From Pseudomonas marvdashtae (GTDB taxonomy: Bacteria; Pseudomonadota; Gammaproteobacteria; Pseudomonadales; Pseudomonadaceae): a stretch of 64,000 bases of DNA. The notes beneath the pieces were generated by a model. The model was not told the origin of the DNA, did no database searches, and saw only the letters and a list, made by a program, of their open reading frames with translations. A program made the position numbers and the translations under genes. Positions 36,714 to 45,287 of the stretch are shown here, piece after piece (position 1 is the stretch's first letter; the number at the start of each line of letters is the position of its first letter). The stretch is taken from positions 3,564,001-3,628,000 of the forward strand of contig NZ_JABWQX020000001.1 in NCBI RefSeq assembly GCF_014268655.2. Reading direction: 5' to 3'.

Positions 36714-36842
36714 GTGGCGAGGGGATTTATCCCCGCTGGGTTGCGAAGCGACCCCAAAAGCTTCAGCGCGGCCAACCGGACGTATCCGTTTTGACCGATT
36801 GGGGCTGCTTCGCAGCCCAGCGGGGATAAATCCCCTCGCCAC
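36714..36842. repeat. Extragenic inverted repeat pair, family 1, copy B
   Basis: A perfect 27-base inverted repeat: 36714-36740 (opens GTGGCGAGGGGATTTATCCCC) and 36816-36842. It sits inside the glgE-treS intergenic gap, in the middle of an operon rather than at its end, so it can influence processing or partial termination of the transcript. Confidence 0.88.
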
Positions 36843-36860
36843 GAAAGCCGTTCTCGCGCC

Positions 36861-38858
36861 TCACGCCACGCTGATCCGCCAGATCCCGAACGGCTGGTAC
36901 GCCGGGTCGATGCGCATGAACTGGTACTTGCCGTACCAGCTCCAGCGATGTCCGTTCATCAAATCCTCGCCTTGAGTCTGGGCATCGTCAGGCAGGCCCA
37001 TTTCCCACAGGGGCAACTCGAAATTGGCCTCCTGGACGTTATGCGGATCAAGGCTCACCGCCACCAGGATGAAATTGCTGCCATCGGGGGTGCGCTTGCC
37101 GAAATAAAGGATGTTGTCGTTCCAGGCGTTGTAGATCTTCAGGCCCAGGTGCGTGTGCAATGCCGGGTTCTGCCGGCGGATTCGGTTGAGCTGGGCGATC
37201 TCGGCAATGATGTTGCCCGGCGCGGTGAAGTCCCGTGGACGGATCTCGTACTTCTCCGAGTCGAGGTATTCTTCCTTGCCCGGCACCGCCGCCGATTCGC
37301 ACAGTTCGAAACCCGAGTACATGCCCCACAGGCCCGACCCCATGGTCGCCAGCGCCGCGCGTATCAGGAAGCCCGCACGCCCCGACTCATGGAGAAACGC
37401 CGGGTTGATGTCCGGCGTGTTGACGAAGAAATTCGGCCGGTAGCATTCGCGCAAGGGCGATTCATTGAGCTCGGTGAAATAGGTCGCCAGCTCGGCCTTG
37501 GTGTTGCGCCAGGTGAAATAGGTGTAGCTCTGGGAATAACCGACCTTGCCCAAACGCGCCATCATCGCCGGGGTGGTGAATGCTTCCGCCAAGAACATCA
37601 CTTCAGGGTATTGCGATCGCACATCGGCGATCAGCCACTGCCAGAACGGCAAAGGCTTGGTGTGGGGATTATCGACGCGGAATATCTTCACCCCCTCGTT
37701 GACCCAGCCCACCACGATGTCGCGCAGCTCCAGCCACAGGCTGGGAATGGCATCGGCGGCATAGAAATCGACGTTGACGATGTCCTGATACTTCTTCGGC
37801 GGGTTTTCCGCGTATTTGATCGTGCCGTCCGGCCGCCAGCTGAACCAGCCCGGGTGCTGCTTGAGCCACGGGTGGTCCTGGGAACATTGGATGGCGAAGT
37901 CGAGGGCGATCTCCAGGCCATGGTCGGCGGCAGCGGCCACCAGGCGGCGGAAATCTTCGCGGGTGCCCAACTGAGGATGAATCGCCTCGTGCCCGCCCTC
38001 CTCGCTGCCGATGGCATACGGGCTGCCCGGATCGTCTGGACCTGCGTGGAGGGAGTTGTTCGGGCCCTTGCGGAAGCTGCGGCCGATGGGATGGATCGGC
38101 GGAAAGTACAGCACATCGAAGCCCATGTCCTGGATCACCGCCAGGCGCGAATGAACGTCGTTGAACGTGCCGTGGCGGCTGGCATCATCGGTGATGGAGC
38201 GCGGAAACAGCTCGTACCAACTGGCGAACTCGGCAAGTTCACGCTCCACGTCCAACGGGTACTCGGGGCTGATGCTCAAGTAAGGCCGGTGGTCGGCCAG
38301 GGACATCAAGTCGGCGCTGCGGGGATCGAGGAACAATGCGACCTGCTCTACCGGCAACAGGCCTGAAAGCTCATGGTGCAGCGCGGTCAGCTGTTCCCTC
38401 AGTTCGCCATCGCTACGCTCGGCGGCCTGTTGCACGTAATTGCGGCCTTCCTGCAATTCGAGGCTGATGGGCACCCCGGCGGCGTATTTCTTTTGCAGCT
38501 CGTAACAAAAGCTGGCGAATTGATCGAGCCAGGCCTCGATGCAAAACACGTAGCGACCCTGGACCGGCGCATTGAACTGCCCACTCCAACTGTTATTGCC
38601 CAGCTCGGCCATGACCTCGCTGTTCCAGATCTCGTCTTCCAGGGCGCGCCAACGAATCCGCACGGCCAGCTTGTCGTGGCCATCGGCGAACACCTTGCTG
38701 GTCACCGTCACATCCCGCCCCGCCAGGGCCTTGGCGGCAAATAGGCCGCCGTCGATCACCGGCATGGTGTTTTCAATTGCAATACGTGGCAACAACAAGG
38801 CCTGTGACAACGGCAAATGCGGGTTGTAGGCCAGGTCAGTCGGGTGTTCGGCAGTCAT
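36861..38858 (-). CDS. glgE: Alpha-1,4-glucan:maltose-1-phosphate maltosyltransferase
   Basis: A 665-residue GH13_3 enzyme that extends alpha-1,4-glucan with maltosyl units from maltose 1-phosphate. Motifs are PISLELQEGRN and YPLDVERELAEFASWYELFPRS in the N-domain, EIALDFAIQCSQDHPW (about 318), the catalytic Asp in IFRVDNPHTKP (about 395) and FLAEAFTTPAMM (about 424). The start at 38858 has AGGAG at nine bases. As first gene of glgE-treS/mak-glgB it links trehalose to branched alpha-glucan synthesis; glgE is not adjacent to treYZ here. Confidence 0.96.
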   Translation of the reverse strand: MTAEHPTDLAYNPHLPLSQALLLPRIAIENTMPVIDGGLFAAKALAGRDVTVTSKVFADGHDKLAVRIRWRALEDEIWNSEVMAELGNNSWSGQFNAPVQGRYVFCIEAWLDQFASFCYELQKKYAAGVPISLELQEGRNYVQQAAERSDGELREQLTALHHELSGLLPVEQVALFLDPRSADLMSLADHRPYLSISPEYPLDVERELAEFASWYELFPRSITDDASRHGTFNDVHSRLAVIQDMGFDVLYFPPIHPIGRSFRKGPNNSLHAGPDDPGSPYAIGSEEGGHEAIHPQLGTREDFRRLVAAAADHGLEIALDFAIQCSQDHPWLKQHPGWFSWRPDGTIKYAENPPKKYQDIVNVDFYAADAIPSLWLELRDIVVGWVNEGVKIFRVDNPHTKPLPFWQWLIADVRSQYPEVMFLAEAFTTPAMMARLGKVGYSQSYTYFTWRNTKAELATYFTELNESPLRECYRPNFFVNTPDINPAFLHESGRAGFLIRAALATMGSGLWGMYSGFELCESAAVPGKEEYLDSEKYEIRPRDFTAPGNIIAEIAQLNRIRRQNPALHTHLGLKIYNAWNDNILYFGKRTPDGSNFILVAVSLDPHNVQEANFELPLWEMGLPDDAQTQGEDLMNGHRWSWYGKYQFMRIDPAYQPFGIWRISVA

Positions 38859-39065
38859 CGAGCATCGCTCCTTTTACGCCCCATGGACGCGCTTGTGGCG
38901 GTAAAGGCCCAACGGGTCCCTGATTAAACTCACTTAAGCTCCGAACCGGACCGGCGACCAAAAGTTCAGCGAGATTTACTGGCCGGCTCCGGGGAATCAA
39001 ATCCGTCGAGTCATGGTCAACCCAACAAGCACGACTCAAGCCACATCCCCTCCGGAGAGCCGCCC

Positions 39066-39230
39066 ATGAGCATTCCCATCCCGGCCGAAACACCCGATCC
39101 GAATATCGACGACCCCAACCTGCCGCCAGCGGGTCCCGACCCGGAGCCGATACCGGAAAAAGACCCACCGCTCGACCCGCAACCGCCCCACGGTGACCCG
39201 CCGAGCGAGGCGCCGCCGGAGCGCGTGTGA
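39066..39230 (+). CDS. Small proline- and aspartate-rich protein, 54 aa
   Basis: A 54-residue protein of which about 40 per cent is proline, with many acidic residues (IPAETPDPNIDDPNLPPAG, GDPPSEAPPERV). GGAGAG lies six bases before the ATG. Composition predicts an extended disordered chain, with no signal peptide. It lies divergent from glgE and could share stress regulation. The composition makes a chance frame possible, but the ribosome-binding site and clean position support a gene. Confidence 0.6.
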   Translation: MSIPIPAETPDPNIDDPNLPPAGPDPEPIPEKDPPLDPQPPHGDPPSEAPPERV

Positions 39231-39298
39231 GGTAGCCTAGTCGCAACTCTCGGGAACGACGTGAAACCTGCCGGAGTGTCAAGCCAGGGCGCCCTGGC

Positions 39299-39799
39299 TT
39301 ACCCCTTGTTGTCCCTTTCCAACGCCCGGACAATCATCGGCATCACGCTGAAGATCGCCAGCGCCAACACCGTGCTGAGCAGCGCAGTCGCTTCGCGCCC
39401 CAGCCCGGCAGCAACGCCGATGGCCGCCGTCATCCACAGGCCAGCGGCGGTGGTCAGGCCCTTGACGTGGCTTTCATCGCCGTCGGCGTTTTTCAGGATC
39501 GTGCCGGCGCCGAGAAAGCCGATGCCGGCCACAACGCCCTGGATCACGCGGCTCATGGCGTCAGCCTGGGAACCGGACATCTGCGGCACCAGCACGAACA
39601 GCGCAGCCCCTAGCGCCACCAGCATATGGGTACGCACGCCCGCGGCCTTGCCCTTGTGTTCACGCTCGAACCCGAGAATGCCCCCAAGCAGTGCAGCCAT
39701 CACCAGACGCACCGTTACGCGCGTCATTTGCTCGGTATCGGTGATGTCGGCGAATTCCGCTTGCAGGGTTACCCAGACTTCATCCCACCAGGATTCCAT
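39299..39799 (-). CDS. MgtC/SapB-family membrane protein
   Basis: A 166-residue inner-membrane protein. The N-terminal four membrane helices contain the MgtC hallmark sequence GVVAGIGFLGAGTIL (about residues 81-95) and RLVMAALLGGILGFEREH. The C-terminal cytoplasmic domain of the long MgtC form is missing, so it is the SapB-like short form. The ATG at 39799 follows AGGAAGG. The family is tied to low-magnesium survival and acid stress; the specific role here is not shown. Confidence 0.88.
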   Translation of the reverse strand: MESWWDEVWVTLQAEFADITDTEQMTRVTVRLVMAALLGGILGFEREHKGKAAGVRTHMLVALGAALFVLVPQMSGSQADAMSRVIQGVVAGIGFLGAGTILKNADGDESHVKGLTTAAGLWMTAAIGVAAGLGREATALLSTVLALAIFSVMPMIVRALERDNKG

Positions 39800-39936
39800 G
39801 GACCTTCCTCTCTCACGTCGATAAATGATGGACCACAAGCGGGGCCAGACGTGCCCGCTGCGACCGCTGATCAGCCGCAACGAACCCTGCTGGTCGCCAG
39901 GCGCCTAACGATCAGATATCAGGAAGGAGCACCACC

Positions 39937-40173
39937 ATGACTGTGCGTATCGATGACGACCAGACCTGCCATTTCGAAACCCCCAACGGCCCGGAACAGC
40001 GTCCGGCCAGCGAACTGACCATCATCACAGACCCGGACAAAGCCATGTCGGCTGTGGAACTCAATGGCGGGCGGGTCTACCTGACCGAGGCGGAAGTGGA
40101 CGCCTTGACCGTGGCCGGGGCGGCTGACCGTCGCCAGAACCTGAAGGCGACGGACAGCGACTCAGTGATTTGA
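39937..40173 (+). CDS. Small DUF3203-like protein, 78 aa
   Basis: A 78-residue acidic soluble protein (VRIDDDQTCHFET, AVELNGGRVYLTEAEVDALTVAGAADRR, quoted in part). It resembles the DUF3203 family, which is nearly restricted to Pseudomonas, but this is from memory. AGGAGC lies ten bases before the ATG. It is followed directly by a family-1 repeat. Confidence 0.75.
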   Translation: MTVRIDDDQTCHFETPNGPEQRPASELTIITDPDKAMSAVELNGGRVYLTEAEVDALTVAGAADRRQNLKATDSDSVI

Positions 40174-40191
40174 ATCCCAATCCAATACATT

Positions 40192-40285
40192 TGTGGCGAG
40201 GGGATTTATCCCCGCTCGAGTGCGCAGCGCTCGCAAATTTTTAGGGGCGCTGCGCGCCCCAGCGGGGATAAATCCCCTCGCCACA
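40192..40285. repeat. Extragenic inverted repeat pair, family 1, copy C
   Basis: A 25-base perfect inverted repeat: 40192-40216 (opens TGTGGCGAGGGGATTTATCC) and 40261-40285, with a shorter centre than copies A, B and D (44 bases), itself containing GGGGCGCTGCGCGCCCC. It lies between the DUF3203-like gene and ccoG. Confidence 0.88.
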
Positions 40286-40441
40286 GTAGTATGTTCGTCC
40301 AGCCATGGGTGCATCAACGTGTCGCAGGGCTTGGGGCCGACGGCATCTGATCCGGTTTTTATCCGGCTACCTGAGTCTGTTATGCAAACAGTTCGATGCT
40401 CATAGTGCTCCGGCCAGATAGCGGCTGATGAGCGACCGACC

Positions 40442-41854
40442 ATGAGCGAACGAATTCCCGTCCAGTTGATACCGACCTACGATCCCGCGCCGACCAGGAT
40501 CAAGGCCCGGACCACCGACAACCTGATCCATACCCGCAGCTTCACCGGTTTGTTTCGCACCTTGCGCATCAGCGGTGCCGGTGTCTTGTTCCTGCTGTTC
40601 TTCGGCACGGTGTGGTTGGACTGGAACGGTGGCCAGGCCGTGCTCTGGGACCTTTGCGAAAGCAAATTCCATATTTTTGGCGCGACCTTCTGGCCGCAGG
40701 ATTTCATCCTGCTGTCGGCGTTGCTGATCATCGCCGCGTTCGGCCTGTTTGCAATGACCGTGTTCGCCGGACGCGTGTGGTGCGGCTACACCTGTCCGCA
40801 GAGTTCGTGGACCTGGCTGTTCATGTGGTGCGAGAAAATCACCGAGGGTGAGCGCAACCAGCGGATCAAGCTGCAAGCCGCGCCCTGGGGACCGAACAAA
40901 CTGCTGCGACGCTGGGCCAAGCACACATTGTGGCTCGCCATCAGCCTGCTCACTGGCCTGACATTTGTCGGCTACTTCACCCCGATCCGCCCGCTGGCCG
41001 AAGAACTCCTGACCCTGCAAATGGCCGGCGTCAGTTTGTTCTGGGTACTGTTTTTCACCGCTGCCACCTACCTCAACGCCGGCTGGCTGCGCGAAGCCGT
41101 GTGCATGCATATGTGCCCTTATGCGCGGTTCCAGAGCGTGATGTTCGACAAGGACACGTTGACCATTTCCTATGATGTGGCCCGTGGCGAAAACCGTGGC
41201 CCGCGCAAGCGTGAGGCAGATCCGGCCGCCATCGGCCTGGGTGACTGCATCGACTGCCAGATGTGCGTGCAGGTTTGCCCCACCGGCATTGACATCCGCG
41301 ACGGCTTGCAAATGGAGTGCATCGGTTGCGCGGCATGCATCGATGCCTGCGATTCGATCATGGACAAGATGGGCTACGCCCGCGGCCTGATCAAATACAC
41401 TTCCGAACACCAGTTGCAAGGGGGCAAGACCCACCTGCTGCGACCGCGGCTGATCGGCTACACCGCCGTCTTGCTGGTCATGATCGGCGCGTTGGCCCTG
41501 GCACTGGTGGAGCGGCCGATGGTGTCGCTGGACGTGAGCAAGGACCGTGGCCTGTTTCGTGAAAACAGCCAGGGCCAGATCGAGAACATCTACAGCCTGA
41601 AGATCATCAACAAGACCCAGCAACGCCAGTCGTATCACCTGTCCTTGGTGGACGGCGACGGCTTCGTCCTGCAAGGCCAGACCCAACAGAGCCTGGCGCC
41701 GGGGGAGATCGTCGACGTGCCGGTGTCGGTGGCGATGCTCAGCGGGCGTGCTGGCAAAGGTTCAGAGGAAGTGACCTTCAAGGTCGCCGACAGTGACGCG
41801 CCTGATGTCTACAGCGAAGCAACAAGCCGTTTTGTCGCACCGATGAATCGGTGA
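40442..41854 (+). CDS. ccoG: CcoG-type cytochrome oxidase accessory protein (orphan)
   Basis: A 470-residue membrane iron-sulfur protein. About five membrane segments are visible, the first near residues 45-60, with C-G-Y-T-C-P (about 120) in the second part. Two 4Fe-4S clusters follow: CIDCQMCVQVCPTGIDI (about 270-285) and CIGCAACIDACDSIM (about 300). A periplasmic beta domain closes the chain. CcoG aids copper delivery to cbb3 oxidase. No ccoNOPQ genes are adjacent, so this is a solitary, perhaps second, copy; it is followed 53 bases later by a MocR-type gene. Confidence 0.92.
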   Translation: MSERIPVQLIPTYDPAPTRIKARTTDNLIHTRSFTGLFRTLRISGAGVLFLLFFGTVWLDWNGGQAVLWDLCESKFHIFGATFWPQDFILLSALLIIAAFGLFAMTVFAGRVWCGYTCPQSSWTWLFMWCEKITEGERNQRIKLQAAPWGPNKLLRRWAKHTLWLAISLLTGLTFVGYFTPIRPLAEELLTLQMAGVSLFWVLFFTAATYLNAGWLREAVCMHMCPYARFQSVMFDKDTLTISYDVARGENRGPRKREADPAAIGLGDCIDCQMCVQVCPTGIDIRDGLQMECIGCAACIDACDSIMDKMGYARGLIKYTSEHQLQGGKTHLLRPRLIGYTAVLLVMIGALALALVERPMVSLDVSKDRGLFRENSQGQIENIYSLKIINKTQQRQSYHLSLVDGDGFVLQGQTQQSLAPGEIVDVPVSVAMLSGRAGKGSEEVTFKVADSDAPDVYSEATSRFVAPMNR

Positions 41855-41907
41855 AGCCTTAAGATGCCTCGCTCCCATAATGAAAGCCGCTCCAGACCGG
41901 GCCCGCC

Positions 41908-43317
41908 ATGAAACGCTACGAACAATTCGCCGACGACATCGCGCAACTGATCCGCTCCGGCATGCTGGGGCCCGGCCAGCGGATACCGTCGGTACGCTAT
42001 GCCAGCCAGACCTATGGCGTCAGCCCGTCCACCGTGTTCCAGGCCTATTACCTGCTGGAGCGCCGAGGCCTGATTCGCGCCCGGCCGCGCTCCGGCTACT
42101 TCGTCAACCATCATGGGCCAAGCCCGTTCTACGAACCGGTGATCAGCAGCCCGGTTCATGAGTCCACCGAAGTCGATGTCAGCGAACTGGTATTTTCAGT
42201 GCTCGACTCGATCAAGGACCCTGCCACCGTACCGTTCGGCTCGGCCTTTCCCAGCCCACTGCTGTTTCCGCTGCAGCGCCTGTCGCGCTCGTTGTCCAGC
42301 GCCACGCGGGACATGGATCCGCGCGTGGTGGTCACCGACATGTCACCGGGCAACCCTCAGCTGCGCCGCCAGATCGCCCTGCGCTACATGGTCGGTGGGC
42401 TGATGTTGCCAATGGAGCAATTGTTGGTCACCAACGGCGCGCTAGAGGCGTTGAACCTGTGCCTGCAAGCGGTCACAGAACCGGGCGACCTGGTGGCGAT
42501 CGAGGCACCGGCGTTCTACGCCAGCCTGCAAGTGCTGGAACGGCTCAAGCTCAAGGCCGTGGAAATTCCTGTGCATCCGCGCGATGGCATCGACCTTGAA
42601 GTGCTGGAACAGACCTTGGCGCGCCATCCGATCAAGGCCTGCTGGTGCATGACCAGTTTCCAGAACCCCATGGGCGCGACGATGCCCGAAGCGCGCAAAC
42701 AGGCGCTGGTCGAGCTGCTGCGCCGTCATGAGGTGCCACTGATCGAAGATGATGTCTATGCCGAACTCTATTACGGCCAACAGGCGCCCAAACCGGCGAA
42801 GGCGTTCGACACCGAAGGACTGGTGATGCATTGCGGTTCGTTCGCCAAGAGCCTGGCCCCGGGCTATCGCATCGGCTGGGTCGCCGCCGGGCGCTATGCG
42901 CAGAAAATCGAACGGCTCAAGCTCATGACGTCGTTGTGCGCCTCGATGCCAGCCCAGGCCGCCATTGCCGACTACCTGCAACACGGTGGCTACGACCGTC
43001 ACCTGCGCAAATTGCGCTACGCCTTGGAAGAGCAGCAAAGCGCCATGCTCGCCGCCATTGCCCGCTATTTTCCGGCCCAGACCCGCGTGAGCCAGCCAGC
43101 GGGTGGCTATTTCCTGTGGCTCGAACTGCCGGAGCAGATCGATTCGCTGAAGCTGTTCCAGATGGCCCTGGCGCAGGGCATCAGCATCGCGCCGGGACCG
43201 ATCTTTTCAGCGACCCGGCGCTTCAACAATTGCATTCGCCTGAACTATGGCGGCCCTTGGACCGACGTTTCGGAAAAGGCCATGGAGACGTTGGGGCGGA
43301 TCATCAAGTCGTTCTGA
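41908..43317 (+). CDS. MocR-type GntR/aminotransferase regulator
   Basis: A 469-residue MocR protein: winged helix at residues 1-75 (IRSGMLGPGQRIPSVR, GVSPSTVFQAYYLLERRGL) fused to an aminotransferase fold-type I domain from about residue 115. The pyridoxal-phosphate lysine is in CGSFAKSLAPGYRIGW (about residue 311), with ALEALNLCL, DDVYAEL and GGYFLWLEL supporting the fold. The target is unknown; ccoG upstream may be cotranscribed by short distance. Confidence 0.92.
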   Translation: MKRYEQFADDIAQLIRSGMLGPGQRIPSVRYASQTYGVSPSTVFQAYYLLERRGLIRARPRSGYFVNHHGPSPFYEPVISSPVHESTEVDVSELVFSVLDSIKDPATVPFGSAFPSPLLFPLQRLSRSLSSATRDMDPRVVVTDMSPGNPQLRRQIALRYMVGGLMLPMEQLLVTNGALEALNLCLQAVTEPGDLVAIEAPAFYASLQVLERLKLKAVEIPVHPRDGIDLEVLEQTLARHPIKACWCMTSFQNPMGATMPEARKQALVELLRRHEVPLIEDDVYAELYYGQQAPKPAKAFDTEGLVMHCGSFAKSLAPGYRIGWVAAGRYAQKIERLKLMTSLCASMPAQAAIADYLQHGGYDRHLRKLRYALEEQQSAMLAAIARYFPAQTRVSQPAGGYFLWLELPEQIDSLKLFQMALAQGISIAPGPIFSATRRFNNCIRLNYGGPWTDVSEKAMETLGRIIKSF

Positions 43318-43340
43318 GTCGATTGCCAGCGCTGGACAGC

Positions 43341-44087
43341 TCAGCGCCCGCCGCCCAGGTCCACAAACGTGCCGGTCGCATACGAAGCCTTGTCCGACAG
43401 TAACCAGATAATCGCTTCGGCCACTTCATCAGGGCGTCCGCCCCGCGCCATGGGAATCGCCGATTCCAGCTTGCTGACGCGATCCGGGTCGCCACTGAGG
43501 GCGTGGAAATCGGTATAGATATAGCCAGGACGGACCGCGTTGACGCGAATGCCTTCGCCGGCCACTTCCTTGGAAAGTCCGACCGTGAAAGTATCCAGTG
43601 CGCCTTTGGAGGCCGCGTAGTCGACGTATTCAGCCGGCGCGCCGAGGCGGGCGGCAACTGACGAGACGTTGACGATGCTGCCGCCCTGCCCGCCATGGCG
43701 GGGCGACATGCGCAGCACCGCGTGCTTGGCGCACAGGATCGGCCCCAACACGTTGGTCTTGAGGATCTTGAGAATGCGGAACTCGGACATTTCATCGAGT
43801 CGGGATTTGTGCGCAACCGTACCGGCGTTGTTTACCAGTGCAGTGACGCGCCCCAACTCGGCGTCAACGCGATTGAACAGGCCGACCACCTCGTCCTCGA
43901 TACTCACGTCGGCCCGGACCGCAATGGCCTGCGCGCCCTTGGCCCGGACCTGTTCGAGTACATCCTGGGCGGCATTTTCGTCGGCTTGGTAATTGATGCA
44001 GATCCGATAGCCCAGGTCGGCAGCCAACAGCGCCGTGGCCGCCCCGATCCCGCGACCGCCGCCGGTGATGACGATGATTTTATCCAC
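43341..44087 (-). CDS. Short-chain dehydrogenase/reductase
   Basis: A 248-residue classical SDR: TGGGRGIGAATALLA (about residues 8-22), NNAGTVAH, catalytic serine in VNVSSVAA (about 142) and Y-A-A-S-K (about 160-164). It starts with GTG at 44087; GGAGA lies six bases upstream and no suitable ATG exists at that place. The substrate is unknown. It is convergent with the MocR gene, ending 23 bases from it. Confidence 0.9.
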   Translation of the reverse strand: MDKIIVITGGGRGIGAATALLAADLGYRICINYQADENAAQDVLEQVRAKGAQAIAVRADVSIEDEVVGLFNRVDAELGRVTALVNNAGTVAHKSRLDEMSEFRILKILKTNVLGPILCAKHAVLRMSPRHGGQGGSIVNVSSVAARLGAPAEYVDYAASKGALDTFTVGLSKEVAGEGIRVNAVRPGYIYTDFHALSGDPDRVSKLESAIPMARGGRPDEVAEAIIWLLSDKASYATGTFVDLGGGR

Positions 44088-44185
44088 GCTGCTTCTCCGT
44101 TTCACGCAAACACATCGGGCCCAAGAATAGCGTTCGCCTGTGTTTTTGCACAACGCGGCCCGCTTACCGGGCCGAGGCACACGCC

Positions 44186-45064
44186 CTAGCGAACGAGTGC
44201 GCGCAGGTCCAGGCGACCGTCCAGCAGCGGCGGGCACCAGTAATAACCGCCGGTAATCGGTCGGCTCATGCGGTACAGGCCATCGGTGATACCGTCCTCC
44301 AACCCGCTCATGCGGCGCAGTTGCGCCTCGAAGGCGTCGAGGGAGAAACCGAACGCGAGGAACATCAGGCCAGCGCGATCACCTTCGATCCAAGGCATGG
44401 AACGGCGCACGACGAAGGCCTCCGGGGCGAAGCTTTCCTGGGCCGTGCGCTTGACGTGGGCCGACTCCCGCGCGTCTTCGATCTCTTCGTTGTCGCTCAG
44501 GCGACGGCCCATGATGTTGTCCCGCTCATGGGGCTGCATCGCCGCGAAACCATCCAGATCATGTTGCCACTGCTGGATTGCGGCAAAACTGCCACCGCGC
44601 AACCCGTCGTTGCCCTGGGCCAGGGCGGCGGCGATGGCCGCTTCGTCATGGGGGTTTTCGGTGCCATCTTCGTAGCCGGTCAGGTCGTGCCCGGTCATGT
44701 GGCGGAAGGTTTCGTTCATCTGCACCAGGCGCAGGGCCGGCGCCAATGCCGCTTCGATGGCGCGACTGCGGTGCAGCAGCTCGCCCCGGTCCTCGCCGTG
44801 CAGCCAGCACCAGAGCGCGTGCTGGGTCGACGGGTTGTCGACGCCGACACCGGCCAGCGCGGGAAACGCCCGCAAGCCTTCAACCTGGCCGCCCAGCGCC
44901 TGGACCAGCGATTCGCCAAGGCCGACCACCGCGCGACCATCCAATTGAAACAGCAGTTTGTCGAGCGCAGCCGGCAGTGCCTCGACCGATTCCAGGGCAA
45001 AAAACAGATGACGAGCCTGAGGCGGAACAGGGGTGGCGAGAATGCCGGGCTGGTAGTAACTCAT
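44186..45064 (-). CDS. Dyp-type haem peroxidase
   Basis: A 292-residue dye-decolorising peroxidase, YfeX/P-B class. Motifs are GYEDGTENPHDEAA (catalytic Asp of GxxDGT, about residue 145), a conserved Arg region (HERDNIMGRRLSDNEEI) and the C-terminal MFLAFGFSLDAFEAQLRRM. There is no signal peptide, so it is cytosolic. The ATG at 45064 has AGGAG at five bases. No encapsulin gene is adjacent. It would reduce peroxide with an unknown organic donor. Confidence 0.93.
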   Translation of the reverse strand: MSYYQPGILATPVPPQARHLFFALESVEALPAALDKLLFQLDGRAVVGLGESLVQALGGQVEGLRAFPALAGVGVDNPSTQHALWCWLHGEDRGELLHRSRAIEAALAPALRLVQMNETFRHMTGHDLTGYEDGTENPHDEAAIAAALAQGNDGLRGGSFAAIQQWQHDLDGFAAMQPHERDNIMGRRLSDNEEIEDARESAHVKRTAQESFAPEAFVVRRSMPWIEGDRAGLMFLAFGFSLDAFEAQLRRMSGLEDGITDGLYRMSRPITGGYYWCPPLLDGRLDLRALVR

Positions 45065-45287
45065 GGGAACTCCTTTGGAAAGAGCCGCGAGTTTACCCGG
45101 CGGCCGCCGCTTTGTGTGGTTTCGCTTGAGGCCCGTCATTTTGAGCCATTACGCGTTTTTGTAGGAACATGCCCACTGCGCTGTCAGACCAGACGGAAAC
45201 AAGCCCCTGCCCAACCACTCCCAATTGTCGCGTAGCGGAAAACATCCTAGATTGACCACCCTCAAGGAAGGCCAACAGGAGCGGTCC

